Positions 14,001-24,736 of a stretch of DNA of 64,000 nt are shown piece by piece. The stretch covers positions 118,399 through 182,398 of the forward strand of contig VXBP01010416.1 of the NCBI GenBank assembly GCA_013400115.1, written 5' to 3'. Source of the DNA: Rhinopomastus cyanomelas. Lineage: Eukaryota > Chordata > Aves > Bucerotiformes > Rhinopomastidae. Position numbers and translations under genes: made by a program. The notes under the pieces are model-generated. The model saw only the letters and a list, made by a program, of their open reading frames with translations. It was not told the origin of the DNA and did no database searches. Every line of letters starts with the position of its first letter. The stretch's first letter is position 1.

Positions 14001-17000
14001 CACTGCATAAATATAGCACAGCCCGGACAGCCCCTGCTTCCTTAAAAGTCAGGAGGCATAACAATGATTTTAGCCTAAGATTGTCAGCATACGTTAAAAA
14101 TCACTTGCTCAAGTCCTTCTGAAATTTGACTGCACTAAAAAAACCCCACTAAGCTAGGTTTCTTGCTCATAAACTTTCTGTGAGAATATTAATTCCTCAG
14201 GTTAATTATTCTATATTAACTGAATATTTAATTTGATGGATTATGAACAAGTGTGCATTTGATATTCATGCACAGTTGTCTAGCTGGGAATATCACTTCT
14301 CTCCTTCCTAATTGAGTGTCATTTTCAATTAAGAGGGGCTTCAGAGAGCAACAAAATACTCTCTTGGAGAAGGAGGAGCAATTTAAGACAGGTGGCTGAT
14401 GAACAGGTTTAGGGATTTTTCCAAACTGCTGAATGTTTCTCCCCCTGGTGACATACATATTTTGCTGAGGTCTCATTACTAAAAATCAGGCCAGTATTAA
14501 GATCTGTTGGCTGTGCACAAAATTAAAATTTCGGTTTCTGTCAACACCTTCAACATAGTAACTGAATATGAAAACATACACCAAGCTCTAAGATGAAATA
14601 GTTTGTTAATTTGTGAGATAGATTGCATTGTGAGATTATTGTCTTTGCACACAACGCCGCTGACCAAAAATACTCAACGCACATTGAATCCTCCACACTG
14701 GCTCTTCTGGGTCAGGTGCCACTCAAAAAATGCTTCAGCCAGTTTATTTTGACAAAATAGTTGTTGATGTTCGAGAGCACTTTATTGAAGACTGCAATGT
14801 ATGTTTATACATTAGCAAACGGCTTCTTTCAGCCCTAGGTTCCTTAGAGAGGCTGTGAGAGACTGAATTTTCCTGCTTTCTTTTTGTTTCCTTTTTGGTC
14901 TATTTCAGATGGACTTATTTTCCTACATTCCAAATGACTAGCTCTTCCACCTCTACCCTATCCTCACCCCTGGCAGCACATACATATTCCCACTGTCATG
15001 ATATACTGGAAGTGTTTGCATCATAATACTCCTATCACAACAGCAAAACCTGAAGTCTTTCTGGGGATAAGGCTCTTAATCCTTTATGTAAAACTTATAA
15101 ATCCAACAAACAGTTTTCCCTTTCTCAAGGGAAAAAACCTGAGTCGCTTTCTGTAGGCGTAAGGCATAACATCTACAAGAAATTAATCAATGCGTAGGGT
15201 TTATGGTACGGACACATCATCATACTGAAATCTAAAAGCTGCTGGTGTGTTACTTTTGGGACAATGTTTACTCCCCTGCATCAAAGTACGTTTTACTATT
15301 TTTCATATGTAATAGGAAAACCAAGAAATTGCATAATAACTACAGAGATGGGAAACCACAAAACCAGTAGTAACAGCTTCACTGCTTGTTCAACAGTACC
15401 ACAACTGGAAGAACTACAACAAGGAAAGAAAAAGTACAAAAATGATGCTCTGCAGTAAGGTAAGAAAGCACCAAAGAAACAACAAACATTCAACAAGGTG
15501 AATTATTATCACCATTTTTAAGGCACAGCAGCATAACGACAAGAATAACCTGCAATAAGAATACAGTTTAGGAGCAGCACGAGTCATGCAGTAAGGGAAA
15601 CTTGACTGATGTAGTTGTTCATCAGAAAAGCAAGGGACATTTTGGGCTATTTCTTTTTTCAAACTTTCTTCCATGCTTCTTGTCCAAAGTGCATAGAAGA
15701 GTGCTCAATAGCCTCACCCCCCTACACTCAAGCTCCCAGTCACCATGCGAGTTGCGTGATAATTAGAGCACAGAAATGCATTTGCAGCAATTAAGAAAGT
15801 AAAAGTTACTCTGCACTGTCAGGCCACAGTTTTACTTAACCCAGAATCAGATACCCAGAGGCTGATACTGTACAGCCAGGAGAGATCCCAACCAGTGGCG
15901 AGTGCCGTGACACCTCCCAGGCCAGTTCACGCAGTCCACTCCCTGGGGCTGCAGACACTTGGACAGAGGAAAGTAAACCACTTTGTAATCAGTAACTTTG
16001 TGGTCTCTCTCAAATTTACTCCACCTCATGCAAAGCAAGGCCTAAAAATAGCAGAAGTGTTCTACAGACAGCAATCAGCTGCTGGTAATTATTTCGTATC
16101 ACATTGCTCAACGTTTGACTTAAGGTAGATAACAGAGTTAAACGACACGTTCCAGCAGTCAATGCGGTATCGCCAGAAAACATTTTCATTCTCCATCTAT
16201 TCCTTCACTAGCTGAAGAAGTAATAAATTCATGCATAACACGAGGACTACAAGAATCCAGAGCAAGGTGCATGAATACACGGGAGGAAAAAACTATAGTC
16301 AAAACACACAGCTCCAAGCCAAAAGACTGGTCAGACAGGTCTACAGCATATAGCAACAAGGTAATCAACCTGCTGTATCGCCTACACAACTTAAATAAAA
16401 ATAATGGCTGAAGTTCTGCTTAAGGTCCTTTGAAACTGGGTTAAAAAATATTACCACAGACAGTCAAGATTCTTATAAACCTTATTTTTTTAATTTAATT
16501 TTTACTTCCAAGAGCAATCTCTGATCCATAAATTTAATTTCCCTTACAAATTTTCTAGCTTTCCACCTTAAACCCAAGAACAGGTCTCCTTAATCCCAAG
16601 AAAACAGTGGCAGGTCACAGCTTCCTGATTGAATAATCTTGTGAATTTTGCTAAGTTGCTCTTAAAATGCGAGGGCTGCATGTCAGCCACAAGCCTCTGT
16701 ATTTTAAACATACTGCTCAGTTGCAAGCAAGGTGTAGACACTGGCCTTAGATACTTCTTCAAGCAGTCACTAGTTTGCTTAGTTCAGGACAGAATAGAGA
16801 GAGGACAGACAACAGGGGAAGACTGTAGAGATTACCATCCCCTACAGAACAGGGGTGACAGTCATTAAAAGGTTTTCAGTTATACATTAACATGACTGTG
16901 AGGATGATCTGCAGCCTCTCCTCTCTTGACTCCTTGAAGCTGTTTCAGCAGTCCCAACATTCCTTAATTTCAAACTCAGGGTGACACATGAACTTACTGG

Positions 17001-20000
17001 ACTTCTGCTGCCAATAACCCTTATCCCTACTTACAGTAGTTGTCTACCAGCTACCAACAACACCCAATGCAGCAGTTAGCCATCTAATTCACAAAGTGCC
17101 CTCAGTCACCCCAAGGTTATTAACTTTGCCAGCACATGCTGTGCTTTTCCAATCTCTTCTAGTGCACACTTCAATCAAAAGATCACTGAAGTCCACACAG
17201 AGTATAATCTAGCCATAACAGTGATGACACTTCTCATTTAGTGACTATTTCACCCTTGGATAATTAGACCTCTGGGTACAGGAACCTGGTTTGTGACCAG
17301 ACACAAGTACAGGACCCCCCACTGTAAGGCTGTTTATTACATGCTTATGACTGCAGAACGATACGAGACATTGCACTGTCATCATCTTGTTCTCAGCAAT
17401 GGCTACTCTTCCTCTCACTCCTGGCATTCCTGCCCAGCTGGCCATAACAAAAACTGCTGCTGGAGATGTTTCAGTCCACATGGAAAGTTACAGGAAAGAA
17501 TACAAATGGGCAAGGCATGTGTCAAACGGATGAGCGAATCATGATCCTTCCTACCCTGAGTGACTCCAATTCCATGGCTTCTCCAGTCAGGTGAGCCTGC
17601 TCTGGCAGGGCGATTGGACTAGATGATCTTGCGAAGGTCCCTTCCAATCCCTGATGATTCTATGATTCTGTGATCAGCCCAACCACAGTTTTTTGGGAAA
17701 ACATTCACGACTTAGGGGTAACAACTTGCTACTGTTGCTCATTCCTGAGTACCGCCTCAAAGCTTTCATCAACTGCTTTCATCAACAGACTTCAAATAAA
17801 ACCCCCAAGGCCGTTCTGAGATTAAACCCTTTAGTACAAATAGCTCCATGTGGTTACTAAATATAAAAGAAGGTGGCAAGACAGGCAGTGGGTTTAAAAA
17901 AAAAGAAGAATTCTGTACATAATTCTGGCTGAAGATCCTCATGGTGAAGTGGCCAAAATTGAAGAATCTCTTTGCAATGGGAAGTCTGCACTATCTGCCC
18001 ATGCTAAATGGCTGTAAATGGCTGCAAGCAAAGAAGCAGAAGTTTCACTTTCCCAGCCTACAGTCTAGCCAACAAGCCAAAGCTCCTCTGGCATGGCACA
18101 ATTTCACAACCTTTCACTGCACTGGAGCCTATTTATAAAACTAATTCTGTGCTACACGACTACTACGCTTATGAAGTCAAAGTACATCGAGAGGCACATC
18201 AGGGAGAAGAGCAGCAGGCCAAAGGTAAGAAATCCAAATTCAATCTGCGTATCAATAGTTATAATTTTAAACTGCTGCAGAATGCTTGAACTCTTGAAGC
18301 AAAATAAAGACTTGATGGCCATTCCAGCAACTTAAATCAGAGCAGACTTTGATTTCACACAGTCACAGTCACACGAGCTGCTCCTCAGCCCCACCACCCC
18401 TCAGTTTTGCCACCTTTCATTTTGTACCCAGGCCAGCACCTATACTGTGTATACTATGCAGCCTCGGCTGACTTTCATGCCAACATCATTCATAAAAGCC
18501 ACATAACCCAACTGTCAATAATTAAGTGCTCTAACCTATAAAAGGGTAATTATCAGTGCATCGCCTGCACGCTCTCAGCTAGCAAACACTTTTTCAGCAA
18601 CAAAAATTCAGTCCAAAATTCACGAGAACCCTACAGTTCCTACGGAGTAATGGTCACAGCTGTAACTCAGACATTACTGCTGGCTTGATTTGGGAAGAGA
18701 CAGGAATTCAAGTTTTTGAACTGGAATATCTCCCCCTCAATTCTTACTTTATCCAGAGGGATCCACTGGACTACTTGGGTGTGCCAGGTAATCTCCCACG
18801 CACTAATCTGAGCCAACAGTAAGAAGACTTGACATAGGGCCCTATAATTTTACAACCTGAATGACGCAAGCCAAGGCTGACAACACGGTGCTATTCTGTA
18901 CATCACCCAAGAGAAGTGTTTGTATTTGGTATACAACTCGATTCTGAACTGCAGCCAGTTCCGCCAGCAAAAGGATTCCTATGCTACAGTTTACGAAAAA
19001 ACACATTTGATTTTCAGCAGACATAGTACCAACCCCTTAGAGTTCAGGCCTGCATACTGAACTCTTTCACTGGGTGTCACACCTGCCTCTAATAACCTAC
19101 CAAGACCCTTCCTCTTGCTCTTCCCACCTCTAAAACCAGGAGAATTGTCTGCCACCTGTGGCAAAAAGTTGCCCAAAAATAACGCAAAACCAGTCAGCAT
19201 CCACTAACAAAAGTCTTAGCCCAGAAGCTACGTAATTCAGATTCCAAAATCTGACCTTGAAAATCCAACTCTTAATGTTTGCGGAAAAAGTGTAAAGTGA
19301 CTTAAGCCACATGAACTCTAGTAACACAAGGTCTGCACCTTTGCCTGACGTACAGAGAACCCACAGCACTTCCTGTGCTCGTGGGCAGCTGCTGTCTCCC
19401 TTTCTGAGCACGCTGTCAAGATCAACCATGCATCTTCACACCTCTTGGGGGGCATCTCACAAACAGAGGCTCACCAGTGTAGAAAACAGTTTCCTTAGAG
19501 TTTGCAGTGCTGGATTCTATCACACATCACAACTGCTCAGCTGTTAACCCTAAGAACCCAAAAAGAGCACCTGCAGCTCTATGGCACCAGCTGGAAGGAA
19601 TGACCTGCTTGAACACAGTTTCACAGTAACACCCAGTGCTACAAGCACAACGCCGCAAGCACAAACCGATCAGAGTCCAAAAAGAATTCCAATCCTTTTC
19701 CTGCTTTCCTGGCCTCTGCAATTCCTCCGTGTAATTTCACTTGATTAACGCCAACCAAAATTGTGCAAACAAAGCAAATTGGGGGGAATATAACCTTATC
19801 TCTTTAGTACGCCCTAGAAAATTGATGAGCTAGCATTTTACTGCTGGTTCTACAGCCTTCGGCAGCAACAGGAAAGGAGACCTCTGACAGCGTCGCTGTT
19901 TAACGCCAGTGTGAGCTCGCACGGGAACCCCGGGGTTTTTCAACACGCACCTCACCCCCGAGCCTCCCCTCCAGCCAGGTTAGGCGCCTTCCTCCCGAAC

Positions 20001-20330
20001 GAACTCCTCCTTTCCCGGCGGAGCTCCAGCACCCTCCCCTCGGTTCCCTGCAGCTCCAACTTTCAGAAAAACTTTCCTTTCGCTGCAGCGAGCAGCTCCC
20101 CAGCGGGGACCCTCCGCACCCCGGGCCGTCCTCCCGCCGCCACCGAGGACTCACCGCCGGTGAGCAGGGCCAGGGGCACGGCGATGACGGTGACGACGGC
20201 GGCCACCCCAAGGATCCCCAGCAGCCACTTCAGGAAGGTCTGCAAGGAAAGTGCCGTCAGACGGCGGCCGCGCAGGGCCCGGGGGCACGGCCGCCCACCC
20301 CGCTGCCTTCTCCCCGCTGCTCACCGGCAT
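1972..20330 (-). CDS. DPP4: DPP4, dipeptidyl peptidase 4, exons 1-12 (N-terminal part; 3' part off window)
   Basis: Type II membrane serine exopeptidase that removes Xaa-Pro or Xaa-Ala dipeptides from peptides such as GLP-1. Coding exons (right to left): 20325-20330, 20155-20239, 12603-12701, 11930-12024, 11734-11808, 10199-10251, 9718-9790, 8668-8788, 8098-8258, 5665-5768, 2170-2305, 1972-2016. All have GT/AG borders and agree in phase, giving 351 codons against about 356 for the same part of human DPP4. Seen: a very short cytoplasmic start, one hydrophobic membrane anchor (residues about 7-30), then the beta-propeller, with WRHSYTASY around the human Arg125 position, the DWVYEEEMF double-Glu substrate clamp, and several N-glycosylation sequons (NGTS, NDTQ, NGSF, NDTD, NFSV). 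The alpha/beta hydrolase domain with Ser/Asp/His is not in the window. FAP is excluded here by gene order and by the closer fit to DPP4. Confidence 0.95.
2170..2305 (-). CDS. DPP4: DPP4 exon 11
   Basis: 136 bp. Encodes DHYLSVVTWVTDERICLQWL, RRIQNFSVLTVCDFENATGN and WLCPE. This matches human DHYLCDVTWATQERISLQWL and its continuation, with the RRIQN segment invariant. The acceptor is TTTCAG and the donor GTAAGA. Confidence 0.97.
2306..5664 (-). other. DPP4: DPP4 intron 10
   Basis: 3.36 kb between exons 11 and 10. It contains one CR1 3' tail (4687-4786) and small imperfect repeats of CTGTAGTT near 3680-3710. No other feature was recognised. Confidence 0.7.
4687..4786 (-). mobile_element. CR1 LINE 3' tail
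   Basis: Reverse complement of the CR1 terminus: the repeated ATCATAGA tail, then the GGGATTGGAAGGGACCT block and the CCCCCTGCAACAGCAGGATC segment. 5'-truncated, as most CR1 copies are. Confidence 0.9.
5665..5768 (-). CDS. DPP4: DPP4 exon 10
   Basis: 104 bp. Encodes AGATNPTVRFFIVDTKSLSN then SSAEISPPAEIKP. The first half matches human AGAVNPTVKFFVVNTDSLSS; the second half is more divergent, as expected for a propeller surface loop. The acceptor is TTTTAG and the donor GTAAGA. Confidence 0.93.
6091..6300 (-). mobile_element. CR1 LINE 3' fragment
   Basis: Same terminal block as the copy at 4.7 kb, extending further 5' through the GTCTCCAGTGAAGGAGACTC and CAGCCTGCTCCAGTGCTC segments of the CR1 3' region. 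Lies in DPP4 intron 9. Confidence 0.9.
6820..6965 (+). mobile_element. CR1-like 3' fragment, divergent subtype
   Basis: Contains GGTTGGACTTGATGATCTAT and TCTCTTCCAACCTTGGTAAT, then ATACTGTGAT tail units. This is a CR1 terminus with a different tail unit from the ATTCTATG type. Confidence 0.75.
7213..7324 (-). mobile_element. CR1 3' tail, AT-rich-insert subtype
   Basis: Tail ATCACAGTAATGATAAGG, then AGATCATCCAGTCCAATC, then an AT-rich CTAAATCCAAATAAACC segment. It is the same distinctive layout as copies at 43.4-43.8 and 56.0-56.6 kb. Confidence 0.85.
8098..8258 (-). CDS. DPP4: DPP4 exon 9
   Basis: 161 bp. Encodes EEMFGTHSALWWSPNGSFVA through SFYSDDTLQYPKTIRIPYPK, close to human over the whole exon. 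It completes the double-Glu motif and carries sequons NGSF and NDTD. The acceptor is TTTCAG and the donor GTCTGT. Confidence 0.96.
8668..8788 (-). CDS. DPP4: DPP4 exon 8
   Basis: 121 bp. Encodes AYVWKNNVYIKASP and, near the end, IFNGIPDWVYE. This matches human AYVWNNDIYVKIEP and IIYNGITDWVYE. The last base starts the second Glu of the Glu205-Glu206 pair that binds the substrate amino terminus in human DPP4. Confidence 0.95.
8789..9717 (-). other. DPP4: DPP4 intron 7
   Basis: 929 bp between exons 8 and 7. It has no recognised repeat, but a 118-codon open frame runs antisense at 9340-9696 (see findings). The neighbouring introns 8 (409 bp), 6 (408 bp) and 3 (578 bp) are also short; intron 6 is largely CR1. 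Confidence 0.6.
9718..9790 (-). CDS. DPP4: DPP4 exon 7
   Basis: 73 bp. Encodes SVLDDPLLPNDTQYISWSPV then GHKL, matching human IPNNTQWVTWSPVGHKL. The acceptor is TTCCAG and the donor GTTAGT. It ends in phase 0, consistent with exon 8 starting at Ala-Tyr-Val-Trp. Confidence 0.94.
9876..10193 (+). mobile_element. Two CR1 3' ends in tandem, same orientation
   Basis: A short terminus (about 9876-9973) with GGGGGATTGGACTAGATGAT, then a longer one (about 9990-10193) with CAGGCTGCCCAGGGTGGTTG and a full ATTCTATG tail. The second ends within about six bases of the DPP4 exon 6 donor. Confidence 0.9.
10199..10251 (-). CDS. DPP4: DPP4 exon 6
   Basis: 53 bp. Encodes WRHSYTASYHIYDFNSR, matching human WRHSYTASYDIYDLNKR and including the Arg at the human position 125 that contacts substrate. 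The donor is GTCAGT; six bases into the intron a CR1 tail begins (see findings). Confidence 0.95.
10252..11733 (-). other. DPP4: DPP4 intron 5
   Basis: 1.48 kb of AT-rich sequence between exons 6 and 5. No CR1 tail, open frame with family resemblance or simple repeat was seen. Confidence 0.65.
11734..11808 (-). CDS. DPP4: DPP4 exon 5
   Basis: 75 bp. Encodes DKYKATTAILSPDRRFALLQ and YSYTK, matching human INDYSISPDGQFILLEYNYVK (propeller blade). The acceptor is CAACAG and the donor GTACAA. Only 121 bp of intron separate it from exon 4. Confidence 0.92.
11930..12024 (-). CDS. DPP4: DPP4 exon 4
   Basis: 95 bp. Encodes NQYLHKTADGDILCVNADNG and SSVILANTTL, matching human EYLYKQENNILVFNAEYGNSSVFLENSTF. 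It has the conserved NGTS sequon, a TTCTAG acceptor and a GTACGT donor. Confidence 0.93.
12496..12512. repeat. C17 homopolymer in DPP4 intron 3
   Basis: Seventeen consecutive C on the plus strand, hence a G17 run in DPP4 pre-mRNA, about 90 nt after the exon 3 donor. Homopolymer length is error-prone in assemblies. Confidence 0.9.
12603..12701 (-). CDS. DPP4: DPP4 exon 3
   Basis: 99 bp. Encodes the stalk and propeller start, with SRRTYTLQNYLNNDYKYKTY and LQWIS, matching human SRKTYTLTDYLKNTYRLKLY. The acceptor is TTTCAG and the donor GTAATT. Exon 2 lies about 7.45 kb to the right. Confidence 0.95.
12702..20154 (-). other. DPP4: DPP4 intron 2, 7.45 kb
   Basis: The longest intron in view. It holds one CR1 tail (about 17548-17675) and otherwise unremarkable AT-rich sequence. 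Vertebrate first long introns often carry enhancers, but nothing here can be singled out by eye. Confidence 0.7.
17548..17675 (+). mobile_element. CR1 3' fragment (DPP4 intron 2)
   Basis: GGCGATTGGACTAGATGATC followed by CCCTTCCAATCCCTGATGAT and an ATTCTATG-type tail. The 5' part includes CCATGGCTTCTCCAGTCAGG, shared in reverse with the copy at 40.5 kb. Confidence 0.88.
20155..20239 (-). CDS. DPP4: DPP4 exon 2, membrane anchor
   Basis: Acceptor CTTGCAG before ACC; donor GTGAGT. Encodes TFLKWLLGILGVAAVV and the rest of a single hydrophobic segment ending in LLTGG, aligning with the human signal-anchor LLGLLGAAALVTIITVP. The length of 85 bp leaves one base (G) for the first Glu codon completed by exon 3. 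Confidence 0.93.
20325..20330 (-). CDS. DPP4: DPP4 exon 1, coding part (Met-Pro)
   Basis: The start codon is at 20328-20330 in a good Kozak context (GCC before ATG) inside a CpG-rich block, followed by CCG and a GTGAGC donor. The start was chosen because human DPP4 also has a first exon coding only two residues before the exon that carries the membrane anchor. The 5' UTR extends rightward from 20331; the transcription start cannot be fixed by eye. Confidence 0.8.
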
Positions 20331-20850
20331 GGCGGAGCTGTGCCGCTGCCCCGGGCGCAGGAGCCGAGCGGAGAGAAGCCGCCGGTGCCTCCGGGGTCAA
20401 ACCTGTGGCTCTGCGTCCCGCCGCTGCCCTCGGGGCTTTCCCAGGCGGGGCGGCCGCTGCTGGCGGGAAGCGGAGTGGCCCGGGGAGGTGGTGGGGGTGC
20501 GGCAGGCCCCTGCCCCGGCGGCTCCGAGCGCTGCTTTGTCGCGCTGCAGGTTCTTCCGCAGCTTGAAGAGTTGGGGCGCGGTGACCCTGCTGCTCCCTGG
20601 AGAGGAGGGAGCTCTGCCGCGGAGCGGACCTGTGCAGGAAATCAGATAACAGGCGCGCAGAGGTCCCGGGGTGGAGCGCCTGCGGACTCCGACGGCAAAG
20701 CTCCTAATGCTCTGATGGCAGCAGCAGCCGCTCGTGTAAAACGTCTGCTCTTTGAACTTCCTTCCCTGGCAGCCAAGTCACGGAGAGTCTAACGAAACCG
20801 CAGGAAGGTCTTGTAATTATTTCGTTGGCATGGGGTCTTGACATAAGGAG

Positions 20851-21205
20851 ATCACAGAATCACAGAACATTCGGGATTGGAAGTAACCTCGAAAGATCGT
20901 CTAGTGTGATCCCCCTGCCACAGCAGGATCACCTAGATCCAATCGCACAGGAACAGATCCAGGCGAGTTTTAAACGTCTCCAGAGAAGGAGGCTCCACAA
21001 CCTCCCTGAGCAGCCCATTCCAGTGCTCCATCACCCTCACTGTAAAGAAGTTCCATCTCACATTGATGTGGAACCTCCTATGTTCCAGCTTACACCCATT
21101 GCTCCTTCATAGAATCATGCAGGTTGGAAAAGACCCTTGGGATCATCGAGTCCAACCATCAGTCCTACTCTACAAGTTCGCCCCTAAACCACATCCCCCA
21201 ACAGA
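20851..21205 (-). mobile_element. Two adjacent CR1 tails upstream of DPP4
   Basis: 20851-21106 is a CR1 3' end of the common type reaching the TTCCAGCTTACACCCATTGC segment. A second, different subtype follows at 21108-21205 (ATAGAATCATGCAGGTTGGA and GATCATCGAGTCCAACCATC). Both are antisense to the plus strand and lie about 0.5-0.9 kb upstream of the DPP4 ATG. Confidence 0.88.
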
Positions 21206-21442
21206 ACAAAAAGGAACAGGCGAAGGGAGAAGAACTTCTAAGAATGATTACCAACAGTTAATATTAAAAAGTTGTGCTCTTTTGTTCACTTATTTAACTT
21301 CGTTCACTTACTTTCGTTTCACTTTTTCACCCCAAACGACTTTGCAGTGGTGGCCAATGCACAGACAAATTTTTTGTAATAGGAGCACAACAGGAACACA
21401 CTGTGTGTGACTGTGGAGTTCTGCGTAGCTGCATGCTATGCA

Positions 21443-21832
21443 GCTGGTGTCCCAGCCTGGTGGGGGGCTTGGAACTGGATGATCAGGTGGTCCCTTCCAA
21501 CCCTGAGTGATTCTGATTCCATAACTTCTCCAGTGAAGTGATCCTGCTGTGGCAGGGGGATTGGACTGCATGATCTTTTGGGGTCCCTTCCAATCCCTAA
21601 TGATTCTGTGATTCTATGCTTCTCATCTTCAGCAGACACTTGCCCATACATATGTTGAGTGTGAAAGGCAAACAACTTCTTTTGGAAACAGCATCCACTA
21701 GGAGTTCATCATCCCGTTCTTGAGATGAATCTATCATAAGAGTACACGGAGAAGAGCCTGGCTCTATCCTCCTGACACCTGCCCTTTCCATGTTTCTAAA
21801 CATTAATGAGGTCACCCCTCAGGCTGCGAAAT
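21443..21832. mobile_element. CR1 fragments in opposite orientations
   Basis: 21443-21619 is a plus-strand composite of two CR1 termini (GGAACTGGATGATCAGGTGG, then GGGGGATTGGACTGCATGAT and tail). 21715-21832 carries minus-strand CR1 interior sequence (ATTAATGAGGTCACCCCTCA). Intergenic between GCG and DPP4. Confidence 0.8.
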
Positions 21833-23435
21833 GGAATTTTAAATTAAGACCAGCAAAAGAAAGTATGGGATAATGGTTCAAAATTTAGCGTAGAAGATGA
21901 GCCTGAATATCCTTTCCAACAAGGAGGATTTTGCCTACCTGTTGAGATAGTAGGAATTTCAGAATGTCTTACAGTTCCCCTGAAATATCTATCTGGTCTA
22001 CGGGGCACTTGCCTGTCATGCTAACTACGATAAAAAAGAGAAATAAAACAACACCCCCACACCCTTGGGGTGAATTTACAGTTTCTCAGTGAGTAGGAAT
22101 CACACCATATATATAATTTAGGTAACCTGTGCTTTGTTTTCTAAGCATTTGCAATCATGACTGTCTTAAAGTATAGCAGTCAGGTTATCATCTCAGTCTA
22201 GTGATAAAATGTACCCAAACGTTAACAAGCTTTTTATAGCCCAATTGTGGTTGAATAATCTTTTGAAAGATTATCTGCAAGGTTTTAATGCTTCTCAGTA
22301 GTTGCTTCTAAGAAGAAACCATCTATGCTGACAAAGCATACGCCCAGCCTTCGCTAGTGTCACAATTTGTGAGTACACTAGCTTTAACTAGCTTTGGAAA
22401 TCTGAAGTCATGTATCTAGACCAAGCCATCCAATAATCTGCAGGGCTTTGTGCTCGTGGGCTCATGGGTCCTAATTCTGTACTCGGAGCAACCTGAGTGA
22501 TGCAGTAAGAGTTAATATAGCAGAATATGTTGTCCGTTTGTTGGCCACAGTTCCTAGCAGTTGACTCTCCACACCTTGAAAAGAACATCCAGGTTCCTTC
22601 TGTTTGATCCAAATACCTGTGGTGCCCATAACGGTTGTAGGGGTTGTGGTTCTGGCAGTGTCTTTTGTTATTGCAGGAGACTTAGAAAGTTGCTCCAACT
22701 AAATATTTCAGAATACTTTATACTTTCGTTCTTTTGCAGTCAGGTATGTGTTAATATGCCAAGAGAGTAAAGAAATTTGTGCAGCCGTGGCTGTTCATCA
22801 TATTTTATGCCGAATGCAGAAGTATTCATAGAGAAGTTTTATGATTAAGAAGAGATACTTACTAGAAAGAATGAAAATGCTGCGTTCAGCCTGAGGTTTG
22901 GCTTTTCCAAACCCTTGAAGAAGCTGCCAGATGTGATATCTTTTTCAGACTTCTAGCCTCAGTGAAACTCAAGACTTTGTTATGATTATGTTTATATATT
23001 TCTTTCCTCCAGATCTATTTCTGGTCAAACCAGAAAAATGGAAAACATAAGCTGGCCCTGCAGAACAATCAAACAAAAACGTTGATGTTTGCAACGAAAA
23101 TGTATAGTCTACAGTGCTGAGTAAAGGGGGACAGTCACCTCCCTACTCCTGCTGGAAAATATGCAGAGGACTCTAGATACACACACAAGTTCATGGAATA
23201 TGCACTTGTAGAGGGTGCAATATGCAACACAGTCTATCTGGGACTGTGTTACTGTTTAATACATTTTAAAGAACATATATGGTTCAGTTTTACAGTAGAA
23301 TGCAGAAGTCACTATAGAGAGAATGCAAAGAAAATGATGCCTGTGCGCCATAAACTGCATCAATGATACATTTACACTGTATTTCAAATCACATGGGATC
23401 CATGCCCTAACTCTTTTTTAGACTTAAAGCTGGAT

Positions 23436-23490
23436 CTCTTGGGTCCCTTCCAACCCCTAACATCCTATGATCCTATGATCCTATGATCAG
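23436..23490 (+). mobile_element. Short CR1 terminus with ATCCTATG repeats
   Basis: TGGGTCCCTTCCAACCCCTA followed by three ATCCTATG units. A very short 5'-truncated copy. Confidence 0.8.
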
Positions 23491-24736
23491 GTGCAGTTAT
23501 TTATCCCAACAGTGCCGTCTTTTATAGTGTGCAGTCAAGACCCCCCATGCACACCAAGGCATGTGATTTTAATAAGCTATACACAGTTTGGGTCCTTGAC
23601 TGTAAGGAAGGTTAACGTTTCTGAGAGTGGATGAGAGTGTAGCCCCATAGGTAATGGTGAAACATGCTCCTGAGCATGATTCCCTTGCGCAGTCCTTTGA
23701 GATTCCCTTCATGTATTTGCCAGGACCAACTGAAGCTCTCTCATACAAGCAGTGGCAGCAGAGCCAATGCAAGCAGCATAATCACTGACAGCTCTTGCTT
23801 CGTTGACTGAATACTTTGAAACCATATGTTTTTTAAAAGGAACCTTTGTGTTCCTGCACTTCTCTTCCAGTGTATCGCTCACAGCATATGAGGTCTAGAC
23901 TTCTCTGCGTTACTAGAGTACAAAAATTCAAAGAGTAGTCTGAGTAAGCTGCAGCTATTCTGCCCTTTCCCATCCTGCAAACACAGATTAGCTCTTGACT
24001 AGCAAAGACACTTTTAAAAGAAGTGACTACTACTTGTTTCTCTCTGTACCATTTTATCTAGCACATACAAGACATACCCAGCACACATCTCATTTTCAAT
24101 CCCATATGCACTTGTTCTGTGATTTCAGGCCCTAGTCTTGTTGAATGAAAGCATATTTGGATCTCCTGGAACATGCTCATCTTCATCTCACTCCAGAAGA
24201 GAGGGTGCTTTTGATTAATGCTCTAGACTGGTACTTAGAAAATTAGGGGTTAAGTATTTTTGCTGTTTTCCAAAAAAGCTGTTTAAGCAAATAATTTATA
24301 CCCAAACTATATCCTTCCTAAAAGGATAAAGTTGGTAAAAATGTAGAAAAACTGTTTCTGTAGCTGATGACGTGGTCATCAGGAGCTGCCATGAAAACCA
24401 CTGGTGACAGACCCCACAGGAAAATGTCCTTCAGACCACTAAATGTCCTGGACATAGTGAAGTAAAACATTTTAAACAGACTTGTTCAATCTATGGAAAT
24501 ACAAGGGTTAACACTTTGTACAGTTTCAGCCTGGAGCACATGTATCCAGCTGTATATAAATGAATCTTTTTGGGTTCCAGAAGCACTTGTAACTAAAACA
24601 CTGTCTACCAAAGAAATTAAATAAGCAATAAACAACAAGAAATATGGGTACATTTTTTCTGCCCCACCCTTCCTTTTCTTTTTTAATCCTTGGTGATATT
24701 ATGGATGTCATTTTGCGGGGTTTTATTCAGTTTAAA

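Larger units (their letters stand above)
19880..20720. promoter_or_regulatory. DPP4: CpG-rich DPP4 promoter and first-exon region
   Basis: A block dense in CG dinucleotides and GC, sharply different from the AT-rich flanks, covering DPP4 exons 1-2 and the presumed start region to the right of 20330. No TATA box is visible upstream of the ATG. CpG-island promoters are typical of vertebrate DPP4 genes (from memory); the limits are estimated by eye. Confidence 0.75.

Noticed and set aside
19911..20792. 293-codon plus-strand open frame over the DPP4 first exons
   Set aside because: It lies in CpG-rich DNA where stops are rare, is antisense to real DPP4 coding sequence and is rich in Pro, Ala, Arg and Ser with no recognisable domain.
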